Shown: one piece after another, positions 35,704 through 45,640 of the stretch
Layout of the letters: each line of letters starts with the position of its first letter
Position numbering within the stretch: position 1 is the stretch's first letter
DNA from: an uncultured Anaerolineae bacterium
Lineage (GTDB): Bacteria; Chloroflexota; Anaerolineae; JACIWP01
DNA: 64,000 bases
Assembly: GCA_938049385.1 (NCBI GenBank)
Contig: CALIBQ010000013.1
Coordinates: forward strand, 1 to 64,000
Direction of reading: 5' to 3'
The notes under the pieces: model-generated
The model's database searches: none
The model's input: only the letters and a program-made list of their open reading frames with translations
Told to the model about the DNA's origin: nothing
Translations under genes and position numbers: made by a program

Positions 35704-36883
35704 AGGCCGCCGGCTGCGCGCCGCTGGCCGTGCCGAGGTAGACCCGCATTTCTGCCGGCTCCATCAGCACCGCCCAGACAGGGCGTTCCTTGGAGCCGGC
35801 GGCCGTCTCCCCTTCCGCCCATCCGCTCAGGAAACCCAATCCCTTTTCCACACTGATCCACCCGCTGTTGGCCCGCAGTCGCGCTTGTGCCCTTTCGGCG
35901 CGCTGTTGGGCGGCGCTGAACAGGGATGGCTCGAGGGCCGGCAACTGCACTGCGGCCAGGTCCGGATGATAAAAGAGGCCGGCGGCGAACAGGGTGTTGG
36001 CGTCGGAGGCCAACGGTTCCTGCATGCGCGCCGACCATTCGACGCCGGCGGCCCAGGATTCCCCGCCGAACACGACCTGCGCCCCACCGCTGTGCGGCCG
36101 TCCCATGCTCCAGGTCAGTGCTTCCTGATAGGCGGCGCCCTGCTCCAGCGCGCCGCGCAGGATGATGGACGCCGGCAGACCTGCCAAGGAATTGTCGCTG
36201 GTGCGCGCCGGCAGTACCCAGCCGGCGATATGTGCCTCGTTCATGCCAGCCAGGCCCCCTAACCAGCCCGGCAGGGCCAGGACTGCGGTCTCCAGCCCAT
36301 CGTCCGGCCGGCGCACGACCCAGAGCAGAGAAACGTCCTGCGCCGGCCGCCAGCCGGCGCCTAAGAGCGTCCGGCCAGAGACAACCGCCGGCCCCCAGGC
36401 GGCGAAGCCGGCCGTCCCCAAACTGCCGCCGGCCGGCGGGAACCATGCTTCGAACAGCGCGTTGAGCAAGAGGATGTCCGCCGTACGGACCTGAGCGCCG
36501 GCCGCCAGTCCCTCTGCCTCGGCCTGCAGTGCCGGCGGAAGGACGCCCTGCAGGCCGGCGGCCCTTTCGGCGCAGGAACCCTTTGCAGGGGGATCGCCGG
36601 CGGAGCAGAGCGCATGCGCCTGGACAATCATGTCGCGAATTTCGCCCTGGAGCAGTCTACCCAGGGCGAAGCCCATCTCCCAGCGACTGCCGGCGGCTTC
36701 CACGACGGTGATGGAGACGCTGGGGTTCCCGACCGATAGGATGTACCGCGTGCCGCTGATGCCCGCCGGCCGGGCGCGGGGCGGTGCGGCCAGCGGCCCG
36801 ATGCCGAGCGCAATCGCCAGGACGGCCAGCATCAGGAACGCCAGCCGGAGAAACCCCCTGCGGCGCAGTGCGGTCATGCCCAC
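35663..36883 (-). CDS. C45/Ntn-hydrolase-like exported protein, nucleophile replaced by Thr
   Basis: A 406-aa protein with an N-terminal signal or anchor (about 10-35). The body resembles the acyl-CoA:6-APA acyltransferase/C45 peptidase group: GRLLQGEIRDMI, EAEGLAAGAQ, LLLNALFEAWFP, then GTAGFAAWGPAVVSGRTLLG and LPGWLGGLAGMNEAHIAG. Family members normally have Gly-Cys at the autocleavage site three residues before FAAWG; here that position is Thr. Thr can serve as an Ntn nucleophile, so it may be active with a changed residue or be inactive. The substrate is unknown. It lies 3 nt after der. Confidence 0.65.
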   Translation of the reverse strand: MGMTALRRRGFLRLAFLMLAVLAIALGIGPLAAPPRARPAGISGTRYILSVGNPSVSITVVEAAGSRWEMGFALGRLLQGEIRDMIVQAHALCSAGDPPAKGSCAERAAGLQGVLPPALQAEAEGLAAGAQVRTADILLLNALFEAWFPPAGGSLGTAGFAAWGPAVVSGRTLLGAGWRPAQDVSLLWVVRRPDDGLETAVLALPGWLGGLAGMNEAHIAGWVLPARTSDNSLAGLPASIILRGALEQGAAYQEALTWSMGRPHSGGAQVVFGGESWAAGVEWSARMQEPLASDANTLFAAGLFYHPDLAAVQLPALEPSLFSAAQQRAERAQARLRANSGWISVEKGLGFLSGWAEGETAAGSKERPVWAVLMEPAEMRVYLGTASGAQPAAFTAFEPLSAPAPR

Positions 36884-36886
36884 GAC

Positions 36887-38272
36887 CTATCTCCCCCGCT
36901 TTTTCTCGCCGGCGGGCTTATGGCCGCGGAAGACCAGCTTCAAGGGAGTGCCCTCGAAGCCGTACTGCTCGCGCAGGCGGTTCTCGATGTAGCGCTCGTA
37001 CGAGAAGTGCACGAGGTCGGGATCATTGACAAAGAAGACGAAGGTCGGTGGGGCGACGCCGGCCTGCGTGGCATAGTAGAATTTGAGGCGCTTGCCGGCC
37101 TTGCTGGGCGGGGCGTGCCGGGCGATGGCCTCCCGCATGATGTCGTTCAGCAGGGAGGTCGGGATGCGCGCCAGTCGCTGTTGATGGACGCGCAGCGCGG
37201 TCGGCAGGACGGTGGACACTCGCTTGCCCGTCTTGGCGGAGATAAAGAGCACCGGCACGTAATCCAGGAAGCGGAGCTGGGCGCGCACCAGGGCGCGGTA
37301 CTCGTCCATGGTATAGGTGTCTTTGGGCACCGCATCCCATTTGTTGACGACGACCACCACGCTTTTCATCTCATCCAGGATATAGCCGGCGATATGCGCA
37401 TCCTGGGCGGTGACCCCCTCGGTGGCGTCAATCAGCAGGAGCACCACATCGGCGCGCGAGATGGCCTTCAGGGCGCGCAGGACACTGTACTTCTCGATGC
37501 CCTGCTCGATCTGGCCGCGGCGCCGGATGCCGGCGGTGTCAATCAGCACTATCGGCTGTCCTTCCCATTCCAGGTAGGTGTCAATGGCGTCGCGGGTGGT
37601 GCCGGGTATCTCGCTGACGATGGCGCGCTCCTGCCCCAGGAGGGCATTGAGCAGGGATGATTTGCCCACGTTCGGCCGGCCGACGATGGCGATCTGCACC
37701 GCCTCGGGACGGGCCGGCGGCGCTTCCGGTGGGAGCAGTTCAACCACTTTATCCAGCAGTTCTCCGACCCCGATGCCGTGCAGGGCGGAGATAGGGATGG
37801 GGTCTCCCAACCCCAGCGCGTAGAACTCGTAGATATCCGAGGCGCGCGCCTCGTTATCAGCCTTGTTGATGGCCAGCAGGACGGGCTTGCTGGAGCGGCG
37901 CAGGACATCGGCCACCTCATGGTCCGCCGGCGTCAGCCCTTCGATGGCGTCCGCCAGCATAATGACCACGTCCGCCTCCTGGATGGCCATTTCCGCCTGG
38001 GAGCGCATGGCCGGCACGAAGGGTTCGGAGGCGACTGCCAGCGGCGTGCGAGCCGGCTCGGCGGCCGGCCCTGCGCTGGTCAGCACCTCCAGCCCGCCGG
38101 TATCCACGACCACGAAGCGCTCGCCGTTCCATTCGGCTTCGGCGTACAAGCGGTCGCGGGTGGTGCCGGGCTGGTCCTCGACGATGGCCAGGCGCCGGCC
38201 CACCAGTCGGTTGAACAAAGTGGATTTGCCCACATTGGGGCGCCCCACAATGGCGACAATGCGGGAATTCAT
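36887..38272 (-). CDS. der: GTPase Der (EngA)
   Basis: A 461-aa tandem GTPase needed for 50S ribosome assembly. G1 motifs [14 protein letters not shown] and [16 protein letters not shown]2 region PGTTRD twice, G3 VDTGG and IDTAG, G4 NKAD and NKWD, then the C-terminal KH-like domain ending in a basic tail. The loop between G2 and G3 of the first domain is typical; between the first G3 and G4 there is an extra [16 protein letters not shown] insert. Start ATG at 38272 has a GAGGGG ribosome binding site. Confidence 0.96.
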   Translation of the reverse strand: MNSRIVAIVGRPNVGKSTLFNRLVGRRLAIVEDQPGTTRDRLYAEAEWNGERFVVVDTGGLEVLTSAGPAAEPARTPLAVASEPFVPAMRSQAEMAIQEADVVIMLADAIEGLTPADHEVADVLRRSSKPVLLAINKADNEARASDIYEFYALGLGDPIPISALHGIGVGELLDKVVELLPPEAPPARPEAVQIAIVGRPNVGKSSLLNALLGQERAIVSEIPGTTRDAIDTYLEWEGQPIVLIDTAGIRRRGQIEQGIEKYSVLRALKAISRADVVLLLIDATEGVTAQDAHIAGYILDEMKSVVVVVNKWDAVPKDTYTMDEYRALVRAQLRFLDYVPVLFISAKTGKRVSTVLPTALRVHQQRLARIPTSLLNDIMREAIARHAPPSKAGKRLKFYYATQAGVAPPTFVFFVNDPDLVHFSYERYIENRLREQYGFEGTPLKLVFRGHKPAGEKKRGR

Positions 38273-38291
38273 GCTTCCCCTCACCTCTCCA

Positions 38292-39638
38292 TCAGCGGTT
38301 TCTTCTGTCGGGTGCCGGATATAACCAGACAGAGGAGCTGATAGTGCTGGCCGGGCGGGGTGTGGGAGTGGGCGCGGCCGGCGGGACAGCAGGCGCCGGC
38401 GTGCGCGTCGAGGTGGCGGTAGGGGTCGGGGTGGGCAGGGCGATGATTTCTACCTGTACCCGCTCCGGCACCACGCTCTGCACCCGGATGCCCTCCGGCA
38501 CAATCACCACCGGCGCGATCTGGTGTACGCCCGGCCCCAGATTGAACACGTCCAAGATAACCTGGACATCCTCCATGCGCAGGGCATCCAGCTTGGGCAG
38601 TGGGCCAGACAGGATGATGCTCACCGTTTCGGGAGAGACACTGGCCTGCATGGTGACCGGCAGACCCTGTATCTGCACCTTCCGTTCCACCGTCAAGCTG
38701 GACTCAATCGGGGTAACGTTGATGGTCACCTGCACGGCCTGGATGCCCAGGAGCGAGACGTTTTCCGGCAGGATGAGCGGTACACGCTCCACTACGTCAG
38801 CGGTAGCCCCGCCAACCTGCACCGGCGCTGTTTCCAGATAGCCGGGCAGTTGTTCAATGGTCTGGGGGTCGCCGATGATGGTCACGATGCTGGGGTCCAC
38901 CGAGACATTGCTGATGCGGTAGCCGGCCGCCGGCTGTCCTTCCCACACCACCCGCACCGGCAGGTTGCGGAAGCCCCTCTGCTGGACGATGGGGATTTTC
39001 ACCAGCACGGTCGCCGGCTCCAGCGTTACATTCACCGTCTCTCCCTGCGCATCGCGTGCCCGCAGTGATACCCGCCGCTCGACCGTCTCCGTCGCCCCGC
39101 GCAGATAAACCTCGGCGATCACTTCGCTGACCTGGTTGACGAACGCCTCCGGCCCGCTGATGGTAACGGAACTGGGATTGCTGGTAATTTCATCGTTCCT
39201 GATCTCGTATCCGAAGGGCGGGGAATCCATGATCACCACGCGCACGGCCCAGTTGGCCTGTTTGAGCCGGTCCAGGCGCACGGAGATGGTGCTCGGCCGG
39301 CTTTCGATGATCTCCACCCGGCGGTCGGAGCATTCCACACGCACCTCAAGCTGGTTCATGCCGATCTGCGCGCTGGCCAGGTCCAGCACAGCGCGAAAGC
39401 TCTCCCGACGCAGGTCTCGCCAACTGCTTTGCGGCGCACGCATCTCGACCTGCACCGTTTTCGGGATATCGCCGACGATGACGGTGCCGGCCGGCTGATT
39501 GACCAGCTCGATCGGTATGGGTTCCCCCCATGTCCCACGCGTGACCGGGTTCTCCTCGTTCATGGCGACCACCCAGACGATGATGGCCAGGATCAGGGCG
39601 AGGAGGATGGAACCCAGTTCGTTCAGCAGGCGGCGCAT
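38292..39638 (-). CDS. cdaR: YbbR-domain protein, CdaR-like regulator of CdaA
   Basis: A 448-aa protein with one N-terminal membrane helix (LGSILLALILAIIVWVVAM), then extracytoplasmic YbbR repeats (e.g. GTVIVGDIPKTVQVEMR; FGYEIRNDEITSNPSSVTISG; AGYRISNVSVDPSIVTIIGD) and a Pro/Thr-rich C-terminal tail. CdaR proteins bind CdaA and tune c-di-AMP synthesis. It lies 10 nt after cdaA, the conserved arrangement. Confidence 0.9.
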   Translation of the reverse strand: MRRLLNELGSILLALILAIIVWVVAMNEENPVTRGTWGEPIPIELVNQPAGTVIVGDIPKTVQVEMRAPQSSWRDLRRESFRAVLDLASAQIGMNQLEVRVECSDRRVEIIESRPSTISVRLDRLKQANWAVRVVIMDSPPFGYEIRNDEITSNPSSVTISGPEAFVNQVSEVIAEVYLRGATETVERRVSLRARDAQGETVNVTLEPATVLVKIPIVQQRGFRNLPVRVVWEGQPAAGYRISNVSVDPSIVTIIGDPQTIEQLPGYLETAPVQVGGATADVVERVPLILPENVSLLGIQAVQVTINVTPIESSLTVERKVQIQGLPVTMQASVSPETVSIILSGPLPKLDALRMEDVQVILDVFNLGPGVHQIAPVVIVPEGIRVQSVVPERVQVEIIALPTPTPTATSTRTPAPAVPPAAPTPTPRPASTISSSVWLYPAPDRRNR

Positions 39639-39648
39639 GGGATGTCTC

Positions 39649-40521
39649 TCAACTTCCCGATGATGAACGTCGCGATGATGACGACCCGCCGGAGAACCAG
39701 CGGGTGATGCCGGCCAGGGGAGAGCGTCCTGCCGGCGAGAGGCGGTAGAAGGAGCGCAGGACGTTCGCCAGCCGCTCGCGGCCCAGCCGGCGGATCATGC
39801 GGCCGTTCTGTGCCACCGAGATGATGCCGGTCTCCTCCGAGACCACGATGGCCAAGGCATCGGTCTGCTCGGTGATGCCGATGGCAGCGCGGTGGCGGGT
39901 GCCCAGATGGCTGTAGGCCGGCGCATGTTCCGCCAGGGGCAGGACGACGCGCGCCGCCACGACTCGGCCGGCGCGGATGATGACCGCCCCATCATGCAGA
40001 GGCGTGTTCGGATAGAAAATGGTCTGCAGTAGCTCGGAACTGACCGGCGCATCGATGGAAGCGCCAGTTTCGATGTAGTCTTGCAGGCCGGTCACCCGCT
40101 CCAGCACGATGAGCGCGCCGTGCCGACGGTCCGCCATCAGCTCACAGGCGTCCACGATTTCCTCGATAATCATGTTCACGGTCTCTGGATGCCGCAGTAG
40201 ATTGCGCAGGGAACCGGTGCGCCCCAGACGTTCCAGGCCGCGCCGAAGCTCCGGCTGAAAAATCACCGGCAGTGCCACCAGCAAGGCGGCGAAGCTGTTG
40301 CGGATGAGCCAGGTGAAGGCGCGCAGGCGCAGAAGACTGCTCAACACACTGATGATGAGGATGAGCAGGATCATGCCGCGCAGGAGCTGGATGGCCTGGG
40401 TTCCCTGGAAAAGCCGCAGTATCAGGTAGAATACCAGCGCCACCAGCAGGATATCCACCACGCCGGCCAGCGTGATCCCCCTCAATACACTGAGAGGCTC
40501 AAGGATGTTGGTCAAATCCAT
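39649..40521 (-). CDS. cdaA: Diadenylate cyclase CdaA
   Basis: A 290-aa membrane enzyme making c-di-AMP from two ATP. Three N-terminal helices (about 18-85) anchor the DAC domain. NTPLHDGAVII has the catalytic DGA at 177-179, and GTRHRAAIG has the RHR motif at 209-211. It is followed by cdaR. Unlike Firmicutes there is no glmM after it; der follows instead. Confidence 0.95.
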   Translation of the reverse strand: MDLTNILEPLSVLRGITLAGVVDILLVALVFYLILRLFQGTQAIQLLRGMILLILIISVLSSLLRLRAFTWLIRNSFAALLVALPVIFQPELRRGLERLGRTGSLRNLLRHPETVNMIIEEIVDACELMADRRHGALIVLERVTGLQDYIETGASIDAPVSSELLQTIFYPNTPLHDGAVIIRAGRVVAARVVLPLAEHAPAYSHLGTRHRAAIGITEQTDALAIVVSEETGIISVAQNGRMIRRLGRERLANVLRSFYRLSPAGRSPLAGITRWFSGGSSSSRRSSSGS

Positions 40522-40539
40522 CTCTGCCCTTCACTATAC

Positions 40540-42801
40540 CTATCCCGGCTCGTCCGTCCCTTCCCGCGGTGATGGAGATTGGAGCAGGTGATCCAGCAGT
40601 CGCTGGTAATCGCCGGCCTTATCCGGTTCCAGCGCGGCCAGTTTGCGGACTGTGCGCACCGCGTCCTCGGTCATGCCGGCGTCCAACTGCATCTCGCCCA
40701 GGGCATTCAAGACCTGGATGGCCTCTTCCGCGCGCCCCTGCGCGATGTACCAGTCTGCCATGCGCTCCTGGAGGGGGGCGATGGCCGGCCAGGCTTCCAC
40801 CAGGGAACGCAGTGCCCGTTCCGCCTGGTCAGCGGACTGCTCCCTATGTAGACGTTCCAGCAGGCGATCCAGTTCGCGCAGGCCGGCGTCAATTTCTTCC
40901 AGTTTAAAGGCCAGGTCAATGCGGCGCAGGGTAGTTTCGGGGTCCTCCGGCGCCGGCAGGGCGGACAGACGCCGATATATCTCCCGCGCCCGGCTCCAGT
41001 CAAAGCTCTGGACGTACAGGTCGGCCAGCCGCGGCAGTAGCCGCGCCTCCCAAGCGGTGCGGTCGCCAGCGCGCGGAGCCAGCTTGAGCGCTTCCTGATA
41101 GGCCGCGATGCATTCGTCTATCGCCGCCAGATGATAGTACGCGTCGGCAAGCTGGATATATTCCTCCAGCGCATGGTCCACCTGCTGGATCGCCAACAGT
41201 TCCTCGATGAGTTGGCGGCGCAGGGCTGTATCAAGCGGCGCGCACTGCAGTGCCATGCGGTAGACCTGGACCGCTTGTGCGTTCTGCCGGCGCAGGCGGT
41301 ACGTCTGTGCCACCGCGATGTACTTCTCCAGCGCGGCCTCGGTGCGGCCCTGCAGGGCGAGGATTTCCGCCAGCCGCAGGTGCAGGGGCAGATAGCCCGG
41401 CACCCGTGCCAGCGCGCGGTAGCATTCCTCTTCCGCGGAGGCGAACCACCGCCGGCGCATATACTCCTCGCTGAAGGCCAGGGCTTCCAGCGCGCTCTGG
41501 GCGTCCGGCGTGGCCAGCGCTTCGGCCAGGGAGGTGACGAATCCCTGGGCGGCGAAGCGGTCGAGCCGGCGGCGCGCCTCGCGCACCTTTTGGTCCCATC
41601 CGGGAGAGCTGAGAAAATCCACGATCGAGGAAATGAGCACCAATGCCCCTTCCGAGGACCGGTCGCCGGCACACTGCGCCCGCAGGGCATCGTAGTACCC
41701 GATCAGATGAGGGTGCAGTTCCTCACCGGCGGCGCGCAGTTCCAGGAGTTTGAGCGCCTCCAGGAAGTAGGTCAAGGCCTGCGGCGTCTGGCCGCGCGCC
41801 TGATAGCCCTGCCCCAGCGCAAAATGGGCGCCGGCGGCGTAGTCCGGTTCCTGCATGGCGCGCTGGATGTAGGGCACGGCTTCCTCCCACCGGCCCAACT
41901 GCTGGAGGAGCACCGCCAGGTTGAAGTGCACTGCCGGCCAGTCCAGCCCCTGCCCGAGCGCCTGCATAAAGAGGCCCACCGCCTGTTCCAGTGCGCCGCG
42001 CGATTGGGCGTCCACCGCTTGCGCAAGGGTGGGCAGCGCGCGGGCAGAGGCGCCGGTGTTGTCTTCCACGGATTGGAAAATGGCCTCGGCCAGGGTCTCG
42101 AGCGCCCGCCGGCGGAGCGCCTCGGCGGGATCGGCACCTTCCACTTCCCGGGCCTCTTCCTTGTGTACAGCCTCTGCGGTCGGACGCACAGTGCCGGCGG
42201 CCGGCGGCGCGGCGCCCTGCTGGAGCGCTTCCAGTGCTTGTCGGGCGGCGGCACTGCGTGGGTTGATGTTCAGCGCGCGCTGGATGCATTCCAGGGCGCG
42301 TTCCCGCTCGTTCTGCCGCTGGAAAAGGTGCGCCAGCACGAGGTAGGCCCGCACCGCGTCCTGGGTGCGGCCGGCCTGCAGGTAGGCGCTGGCCAGCCGC
42401 TCATGGGCGGCAGGGTCTTCCGGCGCAAGTTTGACGGCCTGCTCCAGGGTTTCCACTGCCCTGGACCAGTTTTTCAGAGCGGAAAGGATGTCCGCGGCTG
42501 CCAGGAGATGACGAGCGGCGCCGGCGGCATCGTTCATTTCTGCCAGGATGGCGCCGGCGCGCAGGTGCGGCAGGGGGTCTTCTGGCCGCAGTTCGCAGGC
42601 GCGCTGGTACGCGGCGAGCGCACTGGCCGGCTCTCCGCTGGAAAGGTAGGCCTGCGCCAGGTACATATGGACATCGGCATTGTCCGGGAATTCCTGGAGG
42701 GCGCGCTGATAGGCGGCGACGGCCTGTTTCCATTGGCCGTCCCAGGCGTAGTTGTGACCTTCGCGCAGGGCCTGTTCGAACACTTTGCGTTTTCCTGCCA
42801 C
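40540..42801 (-). CDS. Tetratricopeptide repeat protein
   Basis: A 753-aa cytosolic protein made almost wholly of TPR-type helical pairs (e.g. AWDGQWKQAVAAYQRALQEF; SGEPASALAAYQRACEL; QNERERALECIQRALNI; QGRTEAALEKYIAVAQTYRL). No enzyme domain is seen. The GTG at 42801 is the start: AAGGAGG lies 6 nt before it. The frame continues 214 codons upstream, but that part is antisense-like shadow over argF. It probably scaffolds protein complexes; partners are unknown. It sits between argF and cdaA on one strand. Confidence 0.85.
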   Translation of the reverse strand: MAGKRKVFEQALREGHNYAWDGQWKQAVAAYQRALQEFPDNADVHMYLAQAYLSSGEPASALAAYQRACELRPEDPLPHLRAGAILAEMNDAAGAARHLLAAADILSALKNWSRAVETLEQAVKLAPEDPAAHERLASAYLQAGRTQDAVRAYLVLAHLFQRQNERERALECIQRALNINPRSAAARQALEALQQGAAPPAAGTVRPTAEAVHKEEAREVEGADPAEALRRRALETLAEAIFQSVEDNTGASARALPTLAQAVDAQSRGALEQAVGLFMQALGQGLDWPAVHFNLAVLLQQLGRWEEAVPYIQRAMQEPDYAAGAHFALGQGYQARGQTPQALTYFLEALKLLELRAAGEELHPHLIGYYDALRAQCAGDRSSEGALVLISSIVDFLSSPGWDQKVREARRRLDRFAAQGFVTSLAEALATPDAQSALEALAFSEEYMRRRWFASAEEECYRALARVPGYLPLHLRLAEILALQGRTEAALEKYIAVAQTYRLRRQNAQAVQVYRMALQCAPLDTALRRQLIEELLAIQQVDHALEEYIQLADAYYHLAAIDECIAAYQEALKLAPRAGDRTAWEARLLPRLADLYVQSFDWSRAREIYRRLSALPAPEDPETTLRRIDLAFKLEEIDAGLRELDRLLERLHREQSADQAERALRSLVEAWPAIAPLQERMADWYIAQGRAEEAIQVLNALGEMQLDAGMTEDAVRTVRKLAALEPDKAGDYQRLLDHLLQSPSPREGTDEPG

Positions 42802-42848
42802 CGGAGGCCTCCTTCCGAACTGCCGGCCGGCGCCAATCCCCCGCCGTA

Positions 42849-43784
42849 TCAGGACAGCGGTACCCCGCCCAGCAGATGTGCTACCAGGGCTTTCTGGGCG
42901 TGCAGGCGGTTCTCGGCCTGATCGAAGACGGCGGAATGCGGCCCGTCCATGACTTCGTCGGTGATTTCCTGGCCGCGGTGCGCCGGCAGACAGTGCATGA
43001 CGATGGCCTTCGGGTCCGCCAGCGCCACCAAGGCGGAGTTGACCTGGTAGGGTGGGAATATCTTCTGGCGCTCCTCCGCTTCGGCTTCCTGCCCCATGCT
43101 GGTCCAGACGTCGGTATAAATGACCTGGGCGCCGCGCACCGCCTCTTTCGGGTTTTCGATGAGGGAGATGGATGCGCCGGTGCCGGCGGCAAGCTGGCGT
43201 GCTTTGGCGACGGTTTCGGGTTTGGGCATATAGCCGGCCGGCGCGCTGATGACAATATCCATGCCGGTCTGGGCGCCGGCGAACATCAAGGACGTAGCCA
43301 CGTTGTTGCTCCCATCGCCGACGAAGACCAGGCGGATGCCGCGCAGGGTGCCGAACCTCTCGCGCACTGTGAAGACATCGGACAATGCCTGGCAGGGATG
43401 GTTGTAGTCCGACAGGCCGTTGATCACCGGCACAGAGGACCACCGGGCCAGCTCCAGCACGTCATCGTAAGCGAAGACGCGCGCCATGATGCCGTGCACG
43501 TAGCGGGAGAGGACGCGCGCCACGTCAGAGACCGCTTCGCGCTTGCCCAGTTGAATCTCGTTGGGGGAGAGGTACAGCGCCTGCCCGCCCAGGTGGAGCA
43601 TGGCCATATCGAAGGAGACGCGGGTGCGCAGGGAAGGCTTCTGGAAGATCATGCCCAGGGTCTTGCCGGCGAGGATGGGCTTATTCCCCCCGCTGAGATA
43701 TTCCTTCTTGAGGCGTTCGGCCAGATTCAGCAGGCCCTCGAACTCATCTACCGTGAGGTCAGCGATGCACAGGAAATGTTTCAT
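42849..43784 (-). CDS. argF: Ornithine carbamoyltransferase
   Basis: A 311-aa enzyme forming citrulline from ornithine and carbamoyl phosphate. [16 protein letters not shown] holds the S-x-R-T-R carbamoyl-phosphate site, HPCQALSD the next, [14 protein letters not shown] the domain-2 start and [12 protein letters not shown] the HCLP ornithine motif. Start ATG 43784 has GGAGG 5 nt upstream. It stands apart from the lysW operon 7.6 kb away, which may supply ornithine. Confidence 0.96.
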   Translation of the reverse strand: MKHFLCIADLTVDEFEGLLNLAERLKKEYLSGGNKPILAGKTLGMIFQKPSLRTRVSFDMAMLHLGGQALYLSPNEIQLGKREAVSDVARVLSRYVHGIMARVFAYDDVLELARWSSVPVINGLSDYNHPCQALSDVFTVRERFGTLRGIRLVFVGDGSNNVATSLMFAGAQTGMDIVISAPAGYMPKPETVAKARQLAAGTGASISLIENPKEAVRGAQVIYTDVWTSMGQEAEAEERQKIFPPYQVNSALVALADPKAIVMHCLPAHRGQEITDEVMDGPHSAVFDQAENRLHAQKALVAHLLGGVPLS

Positions 43785-43877
43785 GGTGCCCTCCATGATA
43801 TCGTGTAAGATGAATACATTGCTCTGACAACATAAGTATACCCCGATATGCATGCAGGGCAAACCCTGCCGGCCGGC

Positions 43878-44651
43878 TCAACACCTGGTCTGCTCCTGGA
43901 CCGGGTTGCGCAGGATTCCGATACCTTCAATCTCAACTTCCACCACATCGCCGGCCTCTAACGGGCCGATGCCGGCCGGCGTGCCGGTGTAAATGACATC
44001 CCCCGGCTCCAGCGTCATGATATGGGAGATATAGCTCACCAGGAAGGGGATATCGAAGATCAGGTCTCGCGTGCGGCCCTCCTGGCGTACCTGACCGTTG
44101 ACGCGGCAGAGCACGCGCAGGTCGGCCGGCGAGATTTCCGTCTCGATCCACGGGCCCAGCGGCGCAAAGGTGTCGAACCCCTTGCCGCGTGTCCATTGGC
44201 CGTCGCGCTGCTGGAGGTCGCGTGCTGTAACGTCGTTGCCGCAGGTATAGCCGAACACGTACTGCAGAGCGTCTTCGCGGGGGATATCCTTCCCCCGCCG
44301 GCCGATGACCGCCACCAGTTCCGCCTCGTGGTCCACGCGCCGGCTTTCCACCGGCAGGATGATGGCCTCATCATGGCCGATGAGGGCGCTGGGCGGCTTG
44401 AGGAAGAGGAGAGGCTCCGGCGGCGCTTCGACCTGCTGTTCCGCGGCGTGGGCGGCGTAATTGCGCCCGACGGCGATGATCTTTGTCGGTTCGCAGGGCG
44501 GCAGGAGGCGCAGTTCGTCCAGCCGGCCGAGCGGTTCCGCCGGCTCGAGCGGTCCTGCAAAGGGACTGCCGGCGCGCAGTCGGCAGACCATATCCCCCTG
44601 CACGATGCCGTAGGTCGGTTGATGCTGGTAGGTACAGCGGACGATCCTCAT
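43878..44651 (-). CDS. Fumarylacetoacetate hydrolase family protein
   Basis: A 257-aa metal-dependent enzyme of the FAH superfamily. IAVGRNYAAHAAEQQ, DHEAELVAVIGRRGKDI (metal-ligand Glu), GYTCGNDVTARDLQQRDGQW and GDVIYTGTPAGIGPLEAGD are the family blocks. Likely activities are hydrolysis or decarboxylation of acylpyruvate-type or oxo acids; the exact substrate is not inferable. GGAG precedes the second ATG at a good distance (44651), which I take as start. Confidence 0.88.
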   Translation of the reverse strand: MRIVRCTYQHQPTYGIVQGDMVCRLRAGSPFAGPLEPAEPLGRLDELRLLPPCEPTKIIAVGRNYAAHAAEQQVEAPPEPLLFLKPPSALIGHDEAIILPVESRRVDHEAELVAVIGRRGKDIPREDALQYVFGYTCGNDVTARDLQQRDGQWTRGKGFDTFAPLGPWIETEISPADLRVLCRVNGQVRQEGRTRDLIFDIPFLVSYISHIMTLEPGDVIYTGTPAGIGPLEAGDVVEVEIEGIGILRNPVQEQTRC

Positions 44652-44687
44652 GGTCATGCTCCTTGTGTCAGCACTGTAACTGGTGTT

Positions 44688-45365
44688 TCATACCCGCCGG
44701 CGTGCCCAGACCTGGTCATAGTTGACCTCCCAGACCATCTCGCGGATGTCCTCCAGCGGGAGGTCCTGGAGGACGCTGGCGACTCGCCGGCGGGGGAAGA
44801 CCTTGCCCGGCAGGAAGCGCGCTTCCCAGCCGATGCGGTTGGTGAAAAGGAGCCAGCCGCCAGGCTTGAGCACACGGGTCATTTCCCCCAGCGCGGCGCG
44901 AGGATGCGGCATAAATTCGAGCGCCTCGAGGCAGGTAACCGCATGGAACGCCGCGTCGGGGAAGGGGAGCCGGCTGGCATCCCCCTGGATCAGGTAGGCT
45001 CGGCCGGCGTGTTCCGCCAGGTTGCGCCGGGCCTGGGCGAGCATGCCGGTGGACAGGTCCAGCCCCACGACTGTCCCTTGGAAATCTGGCTGGCGGAACA
45101 GGGACATGGGCAGGCGGCCGGTGCCCGTGGCCACATCCAGCACCAGCGGGTGTGGGACATGAGCCAGCGCCGCGGCCAGCGGCCGGCCCAGGGTGGCATC
45201 CTCGAGTTCCACGTCGTATGCCTTGATACGGTCATAGCGGCCGGCGGTCCAGTCATATAATTTGGCGACGATGGAGCGGCCCAGATAGGTGCCCTCCGCC
45301 AGGATGAACTGCCAGTAGACCAGCAGTATCAGGACCAGCAGGACTGCGAGCAGGATGCCGGCCAT
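44688..45365 (-). CDS. Membrane-anchored SAM-dependent methyltransferase
   Basis: A 225-aa class I methyltransferase with an N-terminal helix (AGILLAVLLVLILLVYW). VLDVATGTGRLPMSLF is the SAM-binding motif I, VVGLDLSTGMLAQARRN motif II, and FHAVTCLEALEFMPHPRAAL with LKPGGWLLFTNR the later motifs (UbiE/COQ5-like). The frame allows a start 14 codons upstream, but that ATG lies inside a TATAAT-like promoter sequence (45405-45410), so I choose 45365. The substrate is unknown. Confidence 0.8.
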   Translation of the reverse strand: MAGILLAVLLVLILLVYWQFILAEGTYLGRSIVAKLYDWTAGRYDRIKAYDVELEDATLGRPLAAALAHVPHPLVLDVATGTGRLPMSLFRQPDFQGTVVGLDLSTGMLAQARRNLAEHAGRAYLIQGDASRLPFPDAAFHAVTCLEALEFMPHPRAALGEMTRVLKPGGWLLFTNRIGWEARFLPGKVFPRRRVASVLQDLPLEDIREMVWEVNYDQVWARRRV

Positions 45366-45454
45366 ACGCTCCCAGAATATGTCTGATGATGGAAAAGTTC
45401 GGCCCATTATAGCACAGAGGATAGATAAGGGGAGAAATTATGGGGCCATACGCG

Positions 45455-45634
45455 AAACCCCGCCGTGCCGTGTGCGGAAGAGGTTTGAACCTGCTTACGC
45501 AGGTGGGTGCCTCCTGACAGCCAGCACGACTCCTTCACATGGAAGGGAAGTCGCAGCTTCTGCAGAGTCCGGCTCCCTCTTATTAAGTGTTGGCTCAAAC
45601 CGCATTACCGCATCACGAACACAGCAGGGCTCTA
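45455..45634 (-). ncRNA. ssrS: Candidate 6S RNA
   Basis: Gene-free region with its own promoter. On the minus strand the transcript folds as a long rod: GCTGTG (45625-45620) pairs with CACGGC (45467-45462), CGTG with CACG, TGCGG with CCGCA, and GGTTTGAGCC (45601-45592) with GGTTCAAACC (45491-45482). A large purine-rich central bubble follows, with a small hairpin ACCTGC-GTAA-GCAGGT on its 3' side, then an apical stem (GCCGG/CTGGC, GACTTCC.../...GAAGGAGTC). A closing stem, central bubble and apical stem of about 180 nt is the 6S layout. The 3' end is uncertain. Confidence 0.5.
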
Positions 45635-45640
45635 TTTCCT

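Noticed and set aside
42802..43443. 214-codon upstream extension of the TPR protein
   Set aside because: It overlaps argF in another frame, lacks TPR character, and the GTG at 42801 has an ideal ribosome binding site.
44022..45260. A 412-codon plus-strand frame opposite the FAH-family and methyltransferase genes
   Set aside because: Shadow frame; both opposite genes have intact motifs and ribosome binding sites.
45455..45634. SRP 4.5S RNA identity for the rod-like RNA
   Set aside because: The conserved GGAAG/AGCAGCC apical motif of SRP RNA is not present.
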